Positions 49,729-57,470 of a DNA stretch of 64,000 nt are shown piece by piece. The stretch covers positions 186,001-250,000 of the forward strand of contig NZ_JAUTDO010000004.1 of the NCBI RefSeq assembly GCF_030646165.1, given 5' to 3'. Position 1 is the first letter of the stretch. Every line of letters begins with the position of its first letter. The position numbers and the translations under genes were made by a program. Below the pieces are notes generated by a model, which saw only the letters and a program-made list of their open reading frames with translations, did not search any database and was not told the DNA's origin. The DNA is from Conexibacter sp. CPCC 206217. GTDB lineage: Bacteria; Actinomycetota; Thermoleophilia; Solirubrobacterales; Solirubrobacteraceae.

Positions 49729-51465
49729 TCAGACGGATACCGCGGCGCGTTGGTTGCGCGCGAGGTGGCGACGCGCGTGCACGAGCGCTTCGTCGATCGT
49801 CGGCAGCACGTGGTTCTCGTGCGCGAGCGCGTCGACGGTGCCGACCCGTTCGAGCAGCAGCAGGTGCTGCGGGCGCACCGACGCGAGCAGGACGGTGATC
49901 CCGCGGTGCTCGAGGTGGGCGATCAGGTCGGCGAGCGCCTGCGCCCCTGTGCTGTCGAGCACGCGCAGGCGGCCGAGGCGCAGGATCACGACCTCGACGT
50001 CGCTGACCTCGGTCAGCTCCAGCAGGAATCGCTGCGCGGCGCCGAAGAAGAGCGCGCCGTCGAGCCGGTAGGCGACGATGTGCTGCTCCAGCAGGCGGTG
50101 CTCCATCTCCGCGTCGACCGTCGTCCCGGTCGACGCGATCGGGTCGCGGTCGAAGGTGGTGCTCACGGCCATCGCTCGCAAGGCCAACAGCGCAGCCAGC
50201 GCAACGCCGATCCCGACCGCGATCACGAGGTCGAACGCGACGGTGGCGCCGGCGGTCGCGATCAGCAGCGCCGCGTCACTGCGTGTCGAGCGGACGATCC
50301 GCGTGACCGTCCCGAACTCGACCATCCGCACCGCGGTGACCATCAGCACGCCCGCGAGCGCGGCGAGCGGGACCCGCTCCAGCAACGGCGTGAGCACCGC
50401 GACGATGGCCAGCAGCACGAACCCGTGCACGATCGTCGCCGCGCGCGTGCGACCGCCGGCGCGCACGTTGACGGCGGTGCGCGCGATCGCCCCGGTCGCC
50501 GGCATCCCGCCGAAGAACGAGACGGCGACGTTCGCGACGCCCTGGCCGATCAGCTCGCGGTCGGGATCGTGCGGCTCGCCGTCCGCCATCCCGTCGGCGA
50601 CCTTCGCCGACAGCAGGCTCTCGATCGCCGCCAACGCCGCCACCGCGACGACCGCGGACAGCAGTCCCGGCACGTCGCTGAGCGCGACGTCCGGCAGCGC
50701 GGGGAGCGGCAGGCCCGACGGGATCGCGCCGATCGGGACGACGTCGAGCGCGGTCAGCTGCGTCAGCACTGTCGCCGCCGCGACCGCGACCAGCGAGGCC
50801 GGCAGGCCACGGTGCAGGCGCGGCAGGCCGACCATGATCGCCACGACGAGCGCGACGACGGCGAGCGCGGCCCAGCCGCCGCCGGCCCAGTCGGCGACCG
50901 CCCGCACGGCGACCGCGGCCGTGTTCTCGCCGTCGGGCTTGGCGACGCCGAGCGCAGCCGGCACCTGCTGCAGAAAGATCAGCAGCGCGATCCCGACCGT
51001 GAAGCCCTCCACGACCGGCCACGGGAGGATCCCCGCGTAGCGTCCGAGGCGGGCGGCGCCGGCGACGATCAGCAGCAGCCCCGCCAGCAGCGCGACGACG
51101 AGCACGCCGCCCGGCCCGACGGAGGCGACGACCGGGACCAGCACGACCGTCATCGCTCCGGTCGGGCCGCTCACCTGCACGTTGGAGCCGCCGAAGACGC
51201 CGGCCGCGATCCCGGCGACGATGGCCGTCACGATGCCGGCCTCCGCGCCGAGGCCGGAGGCGACGCCGAAGCCGAGCGCCAGCGGCAGCGCGACGATCGC
51301 GACCGTGATCCCGGCGATCAGATCGGCACGCCAGCCGCCGCGCAGGCCGCGGTAGTCGCGACGCGACGGCAGCAGCGCGGCGAGCGCCGCGCGTCGGCGC
51401 GCGCGGCTCTCGCGGTCGCCGGCGCGCACGCGCCCATGCGTCTCGTCGTCGCGCCGTCGTCTCAT
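49729..51465 (-). CDS. SulP-family anion transporter with STAS domain
   Basis: A 578-residue membrane protein with about ten to twelve hydrophobic segments. GLRGGWRADLIAGITVAIVALPLALGFG-like N-terminal helix, SGPTGAMTVVLVPVV and FFGGMPATGAIARTAVNVRAG are SulP signatures. Residues about 460-560 form a STAS domain (LDSTGAQALADLIAHLEHRG). Substrates of the family are sulfate, bicarbonate or related anions. ATG 51465 overlaps the ArsR stop (ATGA), so the regulator and transporter are coupled. Confidence 0.93.
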   Translation of the reverse strand: MRRRRDDETHGRVRAGDRESRARRRAALAALLPSRRDYRGLRGGWRADLIAGITVAIVALPLALGFGVASGLGAEAGIVTAIVAGIAAGVFGGSNVQVSGPTGAMTVVLVPVVASVGPGGVLVVALLAGLLLIVAGAARLGRYAGILPWPVVEGFTVGIALLIFLQQVPAALGVAKPDGENTAAVAVRAVADWAGGGWAALAVVALVVAIMVGLPRLHRGLPASLVAVAAATVLTQLTALDVVPIGAIPSGLPLPALPDVALSDVPGLLSAVVAVAALAAIESLLSAKVADGMADGEPHDPDRELIGQGVANVAVSFFGGMPATGAIARTAVNVRAGGRTRAATIVHGFVLLAIVAVLTPLLERVPLAALAGVLMVTAVRMVEFGTVTRIVRSTRSDAALLIATAGATVAFDLVIAVGIGVALAALLALRAMAVSTTFDRDPIASTGTTVDAEMEHRLLEQHIVAYRLDGALFFGAAQRFLLELTEVSDVEVVILRLGRLRVLDSTGAQALADLIAHLEHRGITVLLASVRPQHLLLLERVGTVDALAHENHVLPTIDEALVHARRHLARNQRAAVSV

Positions 51466-51776
51466 GACAGGCGCAGCTGGTCGCGCGTGGCGGTGACGCT
51501 GTCGAGCAGCATCTGCCGCGCGATCGCCAGCAGCTCGGCGACCCGTTGGTCGGCCAGCTCGTAGACGACGTTCGGCCCCTCGCGGCGCGTCGCCACGAAG
51601 CCCGCCCGGCGCAGGACCGCGAGCTGCTGGGAGAGGTACGGCTGCTCGACGTCGACCTGCGCGAGCAGCTCCGAGACCGAAGCCTCGCTCTCGCTCAGCA
51701 GCTCCAGCACACGGATGCGCAGGGGGTGGCCCAGGGCCTTGAAGAACTCCGCCTTGAGGCGTGGGATATCCGGCAT
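51462..51776 (-). CDS. ArsR-family winged-helix regulator
   Basis: A 104-residue ArsR/SmtB-like repressor. FFKALGHPLRIRVLELLSES, VSELLAQVDVEQPYLSQQLA and VLRRAGFVATRREGPNVVYE give the complete winged helix. There is no Cys pair typical of metal sensors, so the signal is probably not a soft metal. It precedes and overlaps the SulP gene; an AT-rich palindrome lies twelve bases upstream of its ATG, suggesting autoregulation. Confidence 0.92.
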   Translation of the reverse strand: MPDIPRLKAEFFKALGHPLRIRVLELLSESEASVSELLAQVDVEQPYLSQQLAVLRRAGFVATRREGPNVVYELADQRVAELLAIARQMLLDSVTATRDQLRLS

Positions 51777-51787
51777 GGCGAAATAAG

Positions 51788-51801
51788 GATATTACAATAT
51801 C
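51788..51801 (-). promoter_or_regulatory. GATATT-AC-AATATC operator candidate
   Basis: Six-base inverted arms with a two-base spacer, twelve bases before the arsR-like start, followed by TGCATATTGCA. This is the most AT-rich patch of the neighbourhood and has the symmetry of ArsR-family operators. Confidence 0.6.
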
Positions 51802-51845
51802 TGCATATTGCATAGGCGGGCGGGCGCGGTCGGGCCGCCTGGTGA

Positions 51846-51881
51846 GCGACGTGCCAGGGCACGCGTGCCCTGGCACGTCGC
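51846..51881. repeat. 36-base perfect palindrome
   Basis: Eighteen bases on each side mirror exactly around the centre of ACGCGT (51861-51866); the outer part is GCGACGTGCCAGGGC. There is no loop, so as RNA the innermost bases would unpair. It lies between the divergent arsR-like and Rho_N-like genes, where a terminator is not expected. Confidence 0.8.
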
Positions 51882-51930
51882 CGGGTAGCGCAGGTGACGA
51901 ACCGACCGTCATCAGCAGCGAGGTGATCCG

Positions 51931-52272
51931 ATGCCGCCCAGAGGCGTCAGAAGAGGGAGCAAGCGCGCGCGTCAATACGAGCACGTGAAGCAGGCCGAGA
52001 AGGACCAGGGCCGCAGCGAGAGACGCGCCGAGGAGATCGCCGCGCGCACGGTCAACAAGGAGCGCGCACGCAGCGGCGAGTCGAGAACGGCGTCGCGCAC
52101 GTCGACGAGAGACATCTCGTCCGGTCGCCGCGGCGGCCTGCGCTCAGGCACGAGACGGGCCCGCGGTCGCACGCGCGACCAGCTCTACGAAGAGGCCAAG
52201 AAGCTCGGCGTCGACGGGCGCTCGAAGATGGACAAGCAGCAGCTGCAGCGGGCGGTCGACGCGAAGAAGTGA
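51931..52272 (+). CDS. Small basic Rho_N-domain protein
   Basis: A 113-residue, strongly basic protein. Residues about 1-75 are rich in Arg, Lys, Ser and Glu (MPPRGVRRGSKRARQYEHVK). The C-terminal 35 residues form a Rho N-terminal-like fold (DQLYEEAKKLGVDGRSKMDK, then QQLQRAV). Similar actinobacterial proteins are labelled plasmid-stabilisation or Rho-termination-factor-like. It may bind nucleic acid. Several Arg codons are AGA. GAGGTG lies before the ATG. Confidence 0.8.
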   Translation: MPPRGVRRGSKRARQYEHVKQAEKDQGRSERRAEEIAARTVNKERARSGESRTASRTSTRDISSGRRGGLRSGTRRARGRTRDQLYEEAKKLGVDGRSKMDKQQLQRAVDAKK

Positions 52273-52282
52273 GGAGCGGCGG

Positions 52283-52305
52283 GCGGGCGGCGCGCGTGCG
52301 CCCGC
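52283..52305. terminator. Weak hairpin between convergent genes
   Basis: GCGGGCG / CGCCCGC, seven base pairs with a nine-base loop, between the Rho_N-like stop at 52272 and the LCP stop at 52319. Confidence 0.35.
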
Positions 52306-52318
52306 GCGGCCCTCGTCC

Positions 52319-53902
52319 TCACCCCCTGCCGAGCCGCGTCAACGAGCCGGCGATCGCCAGCATCTGGTCGTTGGAGAGCTGCTTCTCCAGCGTGTTCGAG
52401 ATCCAGTAGACCGCTCTCGGCTGTCTCCACGCGACCAGCCGCAACTGCTTGCCGTCGTAGTAGAGGTCGAGCTTCTTGCCGTTGATCGTGCGGTGGTCCG
52501 CCGACGGGCGGGTGAGGATCGGCGGGTCGGTCCAGGTCATCCCCTGCACGCCCATGTAGTTGCCGGCGCGGTTGCTGCGGCCGACGTCGACGACGAACCG
52601 GTAGGCCTGCTTCATCCTGCCGTCCTGCGCCTTCGTGCGGTACTTCAGCGGGTAGCCGCCCTCGGCGCCGGCGTTCGGCGTCATGTAGCCGGTCGGGTTG
52701 GGCAGGTAGCGCGGGTAGTAGACGGGGAATCTCATCGGCCCGAGCTGGAGCGCGTACTCCTTGCCGGTCTGCGTCATGTCGACGAGGCCGAGGCTCTCCG
52801 GAGTCGGTCCAGCGGGAACGGCGGGCGCGCCGGCGCGGCGTCTGCGGCCTCTCCCGCGCCCTCTCGCGCCGCCGCGCCGCGCGGCGGCTGCTCTGCGCGG
52901 CGCCGCCGGCGCGGGGTCCGGGTGCAGGAACGCCCTTCTGACGCGTCTCAGCTCGTCGTCGGTCGCCACGACGTACTGCGCGCCGTCGGATCCGACCTCG
53001 TCGTACGGTCTCATCGCGATCTGCTGGATCGGCTTGCTGGCGGAGAAGGCGACCAGCTGCGCGAGCTTCAGCAGCGCGTCGACCGAATGCAGGTCGGCGT
53101 CGGTCTGCATCCGTCTGCCGATCACTCTCGTGATCTCGTGCGGGTTCTGGATGAACTCGGCGGCGTCATACTGGGAGCGGACCTGGCGCAGGAAGTCCTG
53201 CTGGCGAGCGCCGCGCACGAAGTCGCTGTCGAAGTGGCGGAAGCGGACGTAGTCGAGCGCTCTCTGCCCGCACATCAGCTGGTAGCCGGGCATCAGGTTG
53301 ATCTCCGCCCACTGCTCGGTGCCGGGCGTGTTGACGTGGTAGTAGCGCCGGTCGACGTCGACGTAGACGCAGCCGATCTGGTCGATCACCTCGCGGAAGC
53401 CGGTGAAGTTGACGTTCGCGATGTGGTTGATGCGGATCCCGAGCAGGCCGCTGATGACGCTCGCCGTCAGCGCCTCGCCGCCGATCGTGTACGTCTCGTT
53501 GATCTTCGCGGGACCGTGCACGCGCCCGCCCCTGTCGGTGTAGGTGACCTTCAGGTCGCGCGGTATCGAGAGCACCGTCGTCGCGGCCGCGTCGGGGTCG
53601 ATCCGCATCAGCATCATCGTGTCCGAGCGCGAGTCGTCTCTGCCGGCGCCGTAGCGGTGGTCGGAGCCGATCAGCAGCAGCGTCTGCGGATCGCCGGCGT
53701 CGGCGCGCGTGATCACGTCCTCGGCGTCTCTGATCGTGCCGCCGGCCTTCAGGTCGTCGACGAACTTCTGCACGTTCAGCAGCCCGGCGGTCGCGGTCGC
53801 GGCGGCCGTCAGCACGATCACGATCACAGCCGCGCAGAGGAAGCGAGCCCAGGTCCCCCCTCGTGCACGACCCGGAAATCCGTCTGGCGCGTCGCCGGTC
53901 AT
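52319..53902 (-). CDS. LytR-CpsA-Psr (LCP) family cell-wall glycopolymer ligase
   Basis: A 527-residue membrane-anchored protein. One transmembrane helix near 20-40. The LCP domain is at about 70-240: TLLLIGSDHRYGAGRDDSRS, SDTMMLMRIDP, VLSIPRDLKVTY, KINETYTIGG and a terminal RALDYVRFRHFDSDFVRGAR with the catalytic Arg residues. A Pro/Arg/Ala-rich linker (about 330-375) leads to an extra C-terminal domain of about 150 residues. LCP enzymes attach glycopolymers to peptidoglycan. Confidence 0.92.
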   Translation of the reverse strand: MTGDAPDGFPGRARGGTWARFLCAAVIVIVLTAAATATAGLLNVQKFVDDLKAGGTIRDAEDVITRADAGDPQTLLLIGSDHRYGAGRDDSRSDTMMLMRIDPDAAATTVLSIPRDLKVTYTDRGGRVHGPAKINETYTIGGEALTASVISGLLGIRINHIANVNFTGFREVIDQIGCVYVDVDRRYYHVNTPGTEQWAEINLMPGYQLMCGQRALDYVRFRHFDSDFVRGARQQDFLRQVRSQYDAAEFIQNPHEITRVIGRRMQTDADLHSVDALLKLAQLVAFSASKPIQQIAMRPYDEVGSDGAQYVVATDDELRRVRRAFLHPDPAPAAPRRAAAARRGGARGRGRGRRRRAGAPAVPAGPTPESLGLVDMTQTGKEYALQLGPMRFPVYYPRYLPNPTGYMTPNAGAEGGYPLKYRTKAQDGRMKQAYRFVVDVGRSNRAGNYMGVQGMTWTDPPILTRPSADHRTINGKKLDLYYDGKQLRLVAWRQPRAVYWISNTLEKQLSNDQMLAIAGSLTRLGRG

Positions 53903-54004
53903 CCGTCGTTCAGCCTACCGAGCAGGTGCGGCGGACTCGGCGTCCGCCGTCGCGCCGGTTTTCGCCGCCGGGGCTCGGCATCCTGCTCGCGGCCGACGCG
54001 ATCA

Positions 54005-54019
54005 CATGCGATTCGCATG
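54005..54019 (+). promoter_or_regulatory. CATGCGA-T-TCGCATG operator candidate of the toxin-antitoxin pair
   Basis: A seven-base inverted repeat with a one-base spacer, 16 bases before the antitoxin ATG. It is flanked by two copies of ATCACATG (54001 and 54030 regions), and TAGCCT directly follows as a possible -10 box. Binding by the antitoxin's ribbon-helix-helix fold is expected. Confidence 0.55.
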
Positions 54020-54035
54020 CTAGCCTCGAAATCAC

Positions 54036-54272
54036 ATGTCGCCGATGATCCAGATCCGCAACGTCCCGGACGAGCTGCACCGCGAGCTGAAGGCGCGCGC
54101 GGCGCGCGCGGGGATGACGCTGTCGGACTTCCTGCTGGACGAGCTGCGCGCGCTGGCCGTGCGGCCGACGATGCAGGAGTGGCTCGACGAGAGCCGGAAA
54201 TGGGAGCCGGTCGAGGTCAGCGAGTCGCCCGTTGACGCGCTCGCGGCCGAGCGCGACCGGCACGCGGCGTGA
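54036..54272 (+). CDS. FitA/VapB-type ribbon-helix-helix antitoxin
   Basis: A 78-residue protein. IQIRNVPDELHRELKARAARAG followed by MTLSDFLLDELRALA is a ribbon-helix-helix DNA-binding unit. The C-terminal part (PTMQEWLDESRKWEPVEVSE) should wrap around the toxin. It is 28 bases upstream of the PIN toxin gene in the same direction. A second ATG (MIQIRN) three codons in is equally possible. Confidence 0.88.
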   Translation: MSPMIQIRNVPDELHRELKARAARAGMTLSDFLLDELRALAVRPTMQEWLDESRKWEPVEVSESPVDALAAERDRHAA

Positions 54273-54300
54273 CGGTCGCAGCGCGGGATCGGCGGGCGGC

Positions 54301-54693
54301 GTGATCGTTGCCGACGCGAGCGCGGTCGTGGAGGTGCTGCTGGCGCGGCCGGCCGCCGCGGCGGTGCGCGCGCAGCTCGCCGCGCACGGCGAGGTCCACG
54401 TGCCGGAGCACTTCCACGTCGAGGTGCTGTCGGTCCTGCGCCGCTACGCGCTGCGCCGCGAGCTGAGCGACCGGCGCGCGGCGGTCGCGCTCGGGGCGCT
54501 CTACGAGCTGCGGGCGGTCCGCTACCCGGTGATGCAGCTCGCCGACACGATCTGGGAGCTGCGCGACAACCTCTCGACGTACGACGCCGCGTACGTCGCG
54601 CTCGCGCGCCGGCTCGACGTGCAGCTGCTCACACTCGACGGCGGCCTCGCCGCCAGCGCCCGGGTGGACGGGCGGCTGGCGGAACTGAACTAG
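54301..54693 (+). CDS. VapC/FitB-type PIN-domain toxin
   Basis: A 130-residue RNase toxin. The metal-binding acidic residues are in IVADASAVVEVLL (first Asp), FHVEVLSVLRR (Glu), STYDAAYVALA (Asp) and LLTLDGGLA (Asp), the full PIN quartet. GTG at 54301 is the start; a longer frame would run into the antitoxin. Its stop codon lies within a 28-base perfect palindrome. Confidence 0.9.
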   Translation: MIVADASAVVEVLLARPAAAAVRAQLAAHGEVHVPEHFHVEVLSVLRRYALRRELSDRRAAVALGALYELRAVRYPVMQLADTIWELRDNLSTYDAAYVALARRLDVQLLTLDGGLAASARVDGRLAELN

Positions 54694-54717
54694 TGGTGTG
54701 ACCGGTCACACCACTAG
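54690..54717. repeat. 28-base perfect palindrome at the toxin stop codon
   Basis: Fourteen bases (CTAGTGGTGTGACC) mirror exactly around ACCGGT. The TAG stop of the toxin is inside it. It may stop transcription from both sides between the toxin and the convergent efflux gene, but lacks T-tracts and a loop. Confidence 0.75.
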
Positions 54718-54803
54718 GCGCGGGCCTCGCTCGGCGGCTCACGCACGACCGAGCTCCGGCACTTCTGAACCGCTACGGTCCGGAACTTGCCGGTGCTCGC
54801 CCG

Positions 54804-56288
54804 TCAGGCCGGCTCGTAGGCGCGCTCCGCCTCGCGGACGGGCTCTGCGGCGGCTTCCGCGGCGGCCGCCGCGTCCGGCTTCGGCGCGTCGCGCAGCACC
54901 ACCAGCGCGACGACGAGCGCGGCGGCGCAGAGGCCGGCGGCGATCAGGAAGGCGAGCTGGTAGCCGCCCGTGAGCGCGTCGAGCGTGCTCTCGCCCTGGG
55001 CGGTGAGCGTGTCGGTGCGCGTCGCCGACAGCGTCGCCAGGACGGCGAGGCCGAGCGCGCCGCCGACCTGGGCGGTCGTGTTGACGAGGCCTGAGGCGAG
55101 ACCGGCGTCGCGCGGCGTCGCGCCGGACATCGCGAGATTCATCAGCGCCGGGAAGGCGAGGCCGGCGCCGACGCCGAGCAGCAGCATCACCGGCAGCACG
55201 TCGGTCACGTAGCTGCCGTCGACCGGCGCGCGGGCGAACAGCAGCAGCGATCCGGCGATCAGCACGAGGCCCGGCACGAGCGTCGTGCGCGCGCCGAAGC
55301 GCGTCACGAGCTGCTCGGAGAAGCGGATCGAGAGCGTCCCCATCACGACCGACATCGGCAGGAAGGCGAGGCCGATCTGCAGCGGGTCGTAGTCGAGCAC
55401 GCGCTCGAGGTAGAGCGAGCCGAGGAAGAACGTGCCGAACATCCCGGCGACGCTCAGCACCTGCACGGCGTTCGCGCCCGAGACGTTGCGCGAGCGGAAG
55501 ATCCGCAGCGGGATCAGCGGGTTGCGCGCGGTCGCCTCGCGCGCGACGAAGGCGCCCAGCAGGCCCACCGCCAGCGCACCCAGCAGCAGCGTCTGCCCGG
55601 CGCCCCAGCCGAGGTCGGCGGCCGGCTCGACGATCGTGTAGACGCCGAGCATCAGCGCGCCGGTGATCAGCACCGCGCCCGGTATGTCGGCGCCGCCGCC
55701 GGTGCCGATCCCTCTGTCGCGCTCGATCAGCCGCGTCGCGGCGACCGCCGTCGCGAGCGCGATCGGGACGTTGATGAAGAAGATCCAGTGCCAGCTGATC
55801 GACTGCGTCAGGATGCCGCCGGCGAGCAGGCCGACGGAGCCGCCGGCCGAGGCGACGAAGGCGTAGACGCCGATCGCCTTCGCCTGCTCGCGCGGCTCGG
55901 GGAACATCGTCACGATCATGCCGAGGATCACCGCGGAGGTCATCGCGCCGCCGACGCCCTGCACGAAGCGGGCGACGACGAGCATGCCGGAGCTCTGCGA
56001 GACGCCGCAGACCAGCGACGCGAGGGTGAAGAGCGCGAGGCCCGCCATGAAGACCCGTTTGCGGCCGAACATGTCGCCGATCCGCCCGGCCAGCAGCAGC
56101 AGCGAGCCGAACGCGATCAGGTACGCGTTGACGACCCATGCAAGACCGGAGGCGGAGAAGCCGAGGTCGGTCTGGATCTCCGGCAGCGCGACGTTCACGA
56201 CGGTCGCGTCGAGCACGATCATCAGCATTCCAGTGCACAGCACGTAGAGCGCGATCCAGCGTCTGCGGTCCTGCTTGACCTCGGACAT
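54804..56288 (-). CDS. DHA2-family MFS multidrug transporter (14 TM)
   Basis: A 494-residue efflux pump. LDATVVNVALPEIQTDLGFS is motif D1, LLLAGRIGDMFGRKRVFMAG is motif A, and VARFVQGVGGAMTSAVILGM with GVYAFVASAGGSVGLLAGGI (motif C) marks a drug/proton antiporter of the 14-helix EmrB/QacA type. ATG 56288 has GGAGG eight bases upstream. The substrate cannot be deduced and no regulator is adjacent. Confidence 0.93.
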   Translation of the reverse strand: MSEVKQDRRRWIALYVLCTGMLMIVLDATVVNVALPEIQTDLGFSASGLAWVVNAYLIAFGSLLLLAGRIGDMFGRKRVFMAGLALFTLASLVCGVSQSSGMLVVARFVQGVGGAMTSAVILGMIVTMFPEPREQAKAIGVYAFVASAGGSVGLLAGGILTQSISWHWIFFINVPIALATAVAATRLIERDRGIGTGGGADIPGAVLITGALMLGVYTIVEPAADLGWGAGQTLLLGALAVGLLGAFVAREATARNPLIPLRIFRSRNVSGANAVQVLSVAGMFGTFFLGSLYLERVLDYDPLQIGLAFLPMSVVMGTLSIRFSEQLVTRFGARTTLVPGLVLIAGSLLLFARAPVDGSYVTDVLPVMLLLGVGAGLAFPALMNLAMSGATPRDAGLASGLVNTTAQVGGALGLAVLATLSATRTDTLTAQGESTLDALTGGYQLAFLIAAGLCAAALVVALVVLRDAPKPDAAAAAEAAAEPVREAERAYEPA

Positions 56289-56320
56289 GTCAGGTGCCTC
56301 CAGAAGGGGTCTCGGGTGCT

Positions 56321-56878
56321 TCATCCGTACAGACCGACGGGCGCGCGGGAACTCATCGCCGTCCGCGGTCGCGGTCGTCGGGCGGACAGCGTGCGGTGGA
56401 CCGCGCCGTCGCGCAGCGCGAACGCGCTCAGCGCCGGGCGCGCGTGCGCGCCGCCGCAGAAGGTCACGCCGACGGCCGCGTCGAAGCCGGTTCGCAGCGA
56501 GGAGACCCACGGGAAGCTCCAGCCCATCCGCCACTTGCACGCGACGATCGCGTCCAGCGGCGCGTCTGAGATCGCGACGAGCGCGACGCCGCTCGCGTTG
56601 AGATCCGCGAGCGCGCGCTCGCAGCGATCTGCGGCGCGCGTGCAGGCAGGCAGCGCGGCGTGCCAGCCGGCGTCGAACGGGAAGTGCGGGACGAGCAGCT
56701 GCCCGCGGCCGTCGAACAGCTCGGCGAGCGTGCGCGGCCCCTCCTCGGTGTCGAACCAGAACTCCTGCACCAGCGCCATGCCGCCTGCCTCCGTCGCGAA
56801 TCGGGATCCTGCGGGTGCAGACGCGCGCGGGCGGGTGAACTCATCGGCGAGCGGCGCGTGGGCGCGCCAAGAAGGCAA
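56321..56878 (-). CDS. DUF899 (thioredoxin-like) protein, divergent or decayed
   Basis: A 185-residue frame. EFWFDTEEGPRTLAELFDGR, ALVAISDAPLDAIVACKWRM and GWSFPWVSSL are clear DUF899 features. The family's central CPGCS-type motif has become LPACTRAADRC, and the N- and C-terminal parts are shorter and Arg/Ala-rich compared with the usual about 230 residues. This suggests loss of the redox site or a decaying gene. The start is uncertain; ATG at 56779 (MALVQEF) is an alternative. Confidence 0.55.
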   Translation of the reverse strand: MPSWRAHAPLADEFTRPRASAPAGSRFATEAGGMALVQEFWFDTEEGPRTLAELFDGRGQLLVPHFPFDAGWHAALPACTRAADRCERALADLNASGVALVAISDAPLDAIVACKWRMGWSFPWVSSLRTGFDAAVGVTFCGGAHARPALSAFALRDGAVHRTLSARRPRPRTAMSSRAPVGLYG

Positions 56879-56967
56879 CGCGATGCCGCCGGGCTCGCGC
56901 GCTCGGCCCTACCTGCCCTCTTCTCGTGCCCGTGTCACACGATCGGACGCTGCGTCGTCCAGGCAGC

Positions 56968-57447
56968 ATGAGCACGACTGAGACCCACACCCACACGTAC
57001 GCACCCCGACCCGACCTCACCAAGCACATCGGCGGCCCGATCGCTGCGATGCAGCGGCTCGAGGAGCGGATCGAGTTGGACGAGACGATCCGCGAGCTGG
57101 TCAAGCTGCGCACCTCCTTCGTCAACGGCTGCTCCTTCTGCATCGACATGCACTGGACCGCCGCCCGCGCCGCGGGCGAGTCCGAGCAGCGGCTGGCGCA
57201 GATCGCCGCCTGGGACGAGAGCCCCTACTTCGACGCGCGCGAGCGGGCCGCGCTGGCGCTGGCCGACGCCGTCACCGACGTCGGCGGCACGCACGTCCCG
57301 GACGACGTCTGGGAGGTCGCGGCGCAGCAGTTCAGCGAGGCGGAGCTGGCGAACCTCGTCGTCGTGTGCGCGGCGATCAACTTCTGGAACCGCTTCGCGA
57401 TCAGCGCCCGCGCGCTGCCCGCGAGCTGGGTGGCGCCCGCGGCCTGA
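56968..57447 (+). CDS. AhpD-like alkylhydroperoxidase (CMD family)
   Basis: A 159-residue protein. NGCSFCIDMHWTAARAAGES carries the redox CxxC and the following His of AhpD-type peroxidases. ELVKLRTSFV precedes it and FDARERAALALADAVTDVGG follows, as usual. It probably reduces peroxides with a thiol donor. ATG at 56968 was chosen over an upstream frame extension that lacks similarity. Confidence 0.9.
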   Translation: MSTTETHTHTYAPRPDLTKHIGGPIAAMQRLEERIELDETIRELVKLRTSFVNGCSFCIDMHWTAARAAGESEQRLAQIAAWDESPYFDARERAALALADAVTDVGGTHVPDDVWEVAAQQFSEAELANLVVVCAAINFWNRFAISARALPASWVAPAA

Positions 57448-57470
57448 CCCGACCCGACTACCCTCACCGT

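Noticed and set aside
49729..51984. A single long frame running through SulP and the ArsR region
   Set aside because: SulP similarity starts at ATG 51465, which overlaps the ArsR stop; the upstream part is the antisense or out-of-frame reading of arsR and the 36-base palindrome.
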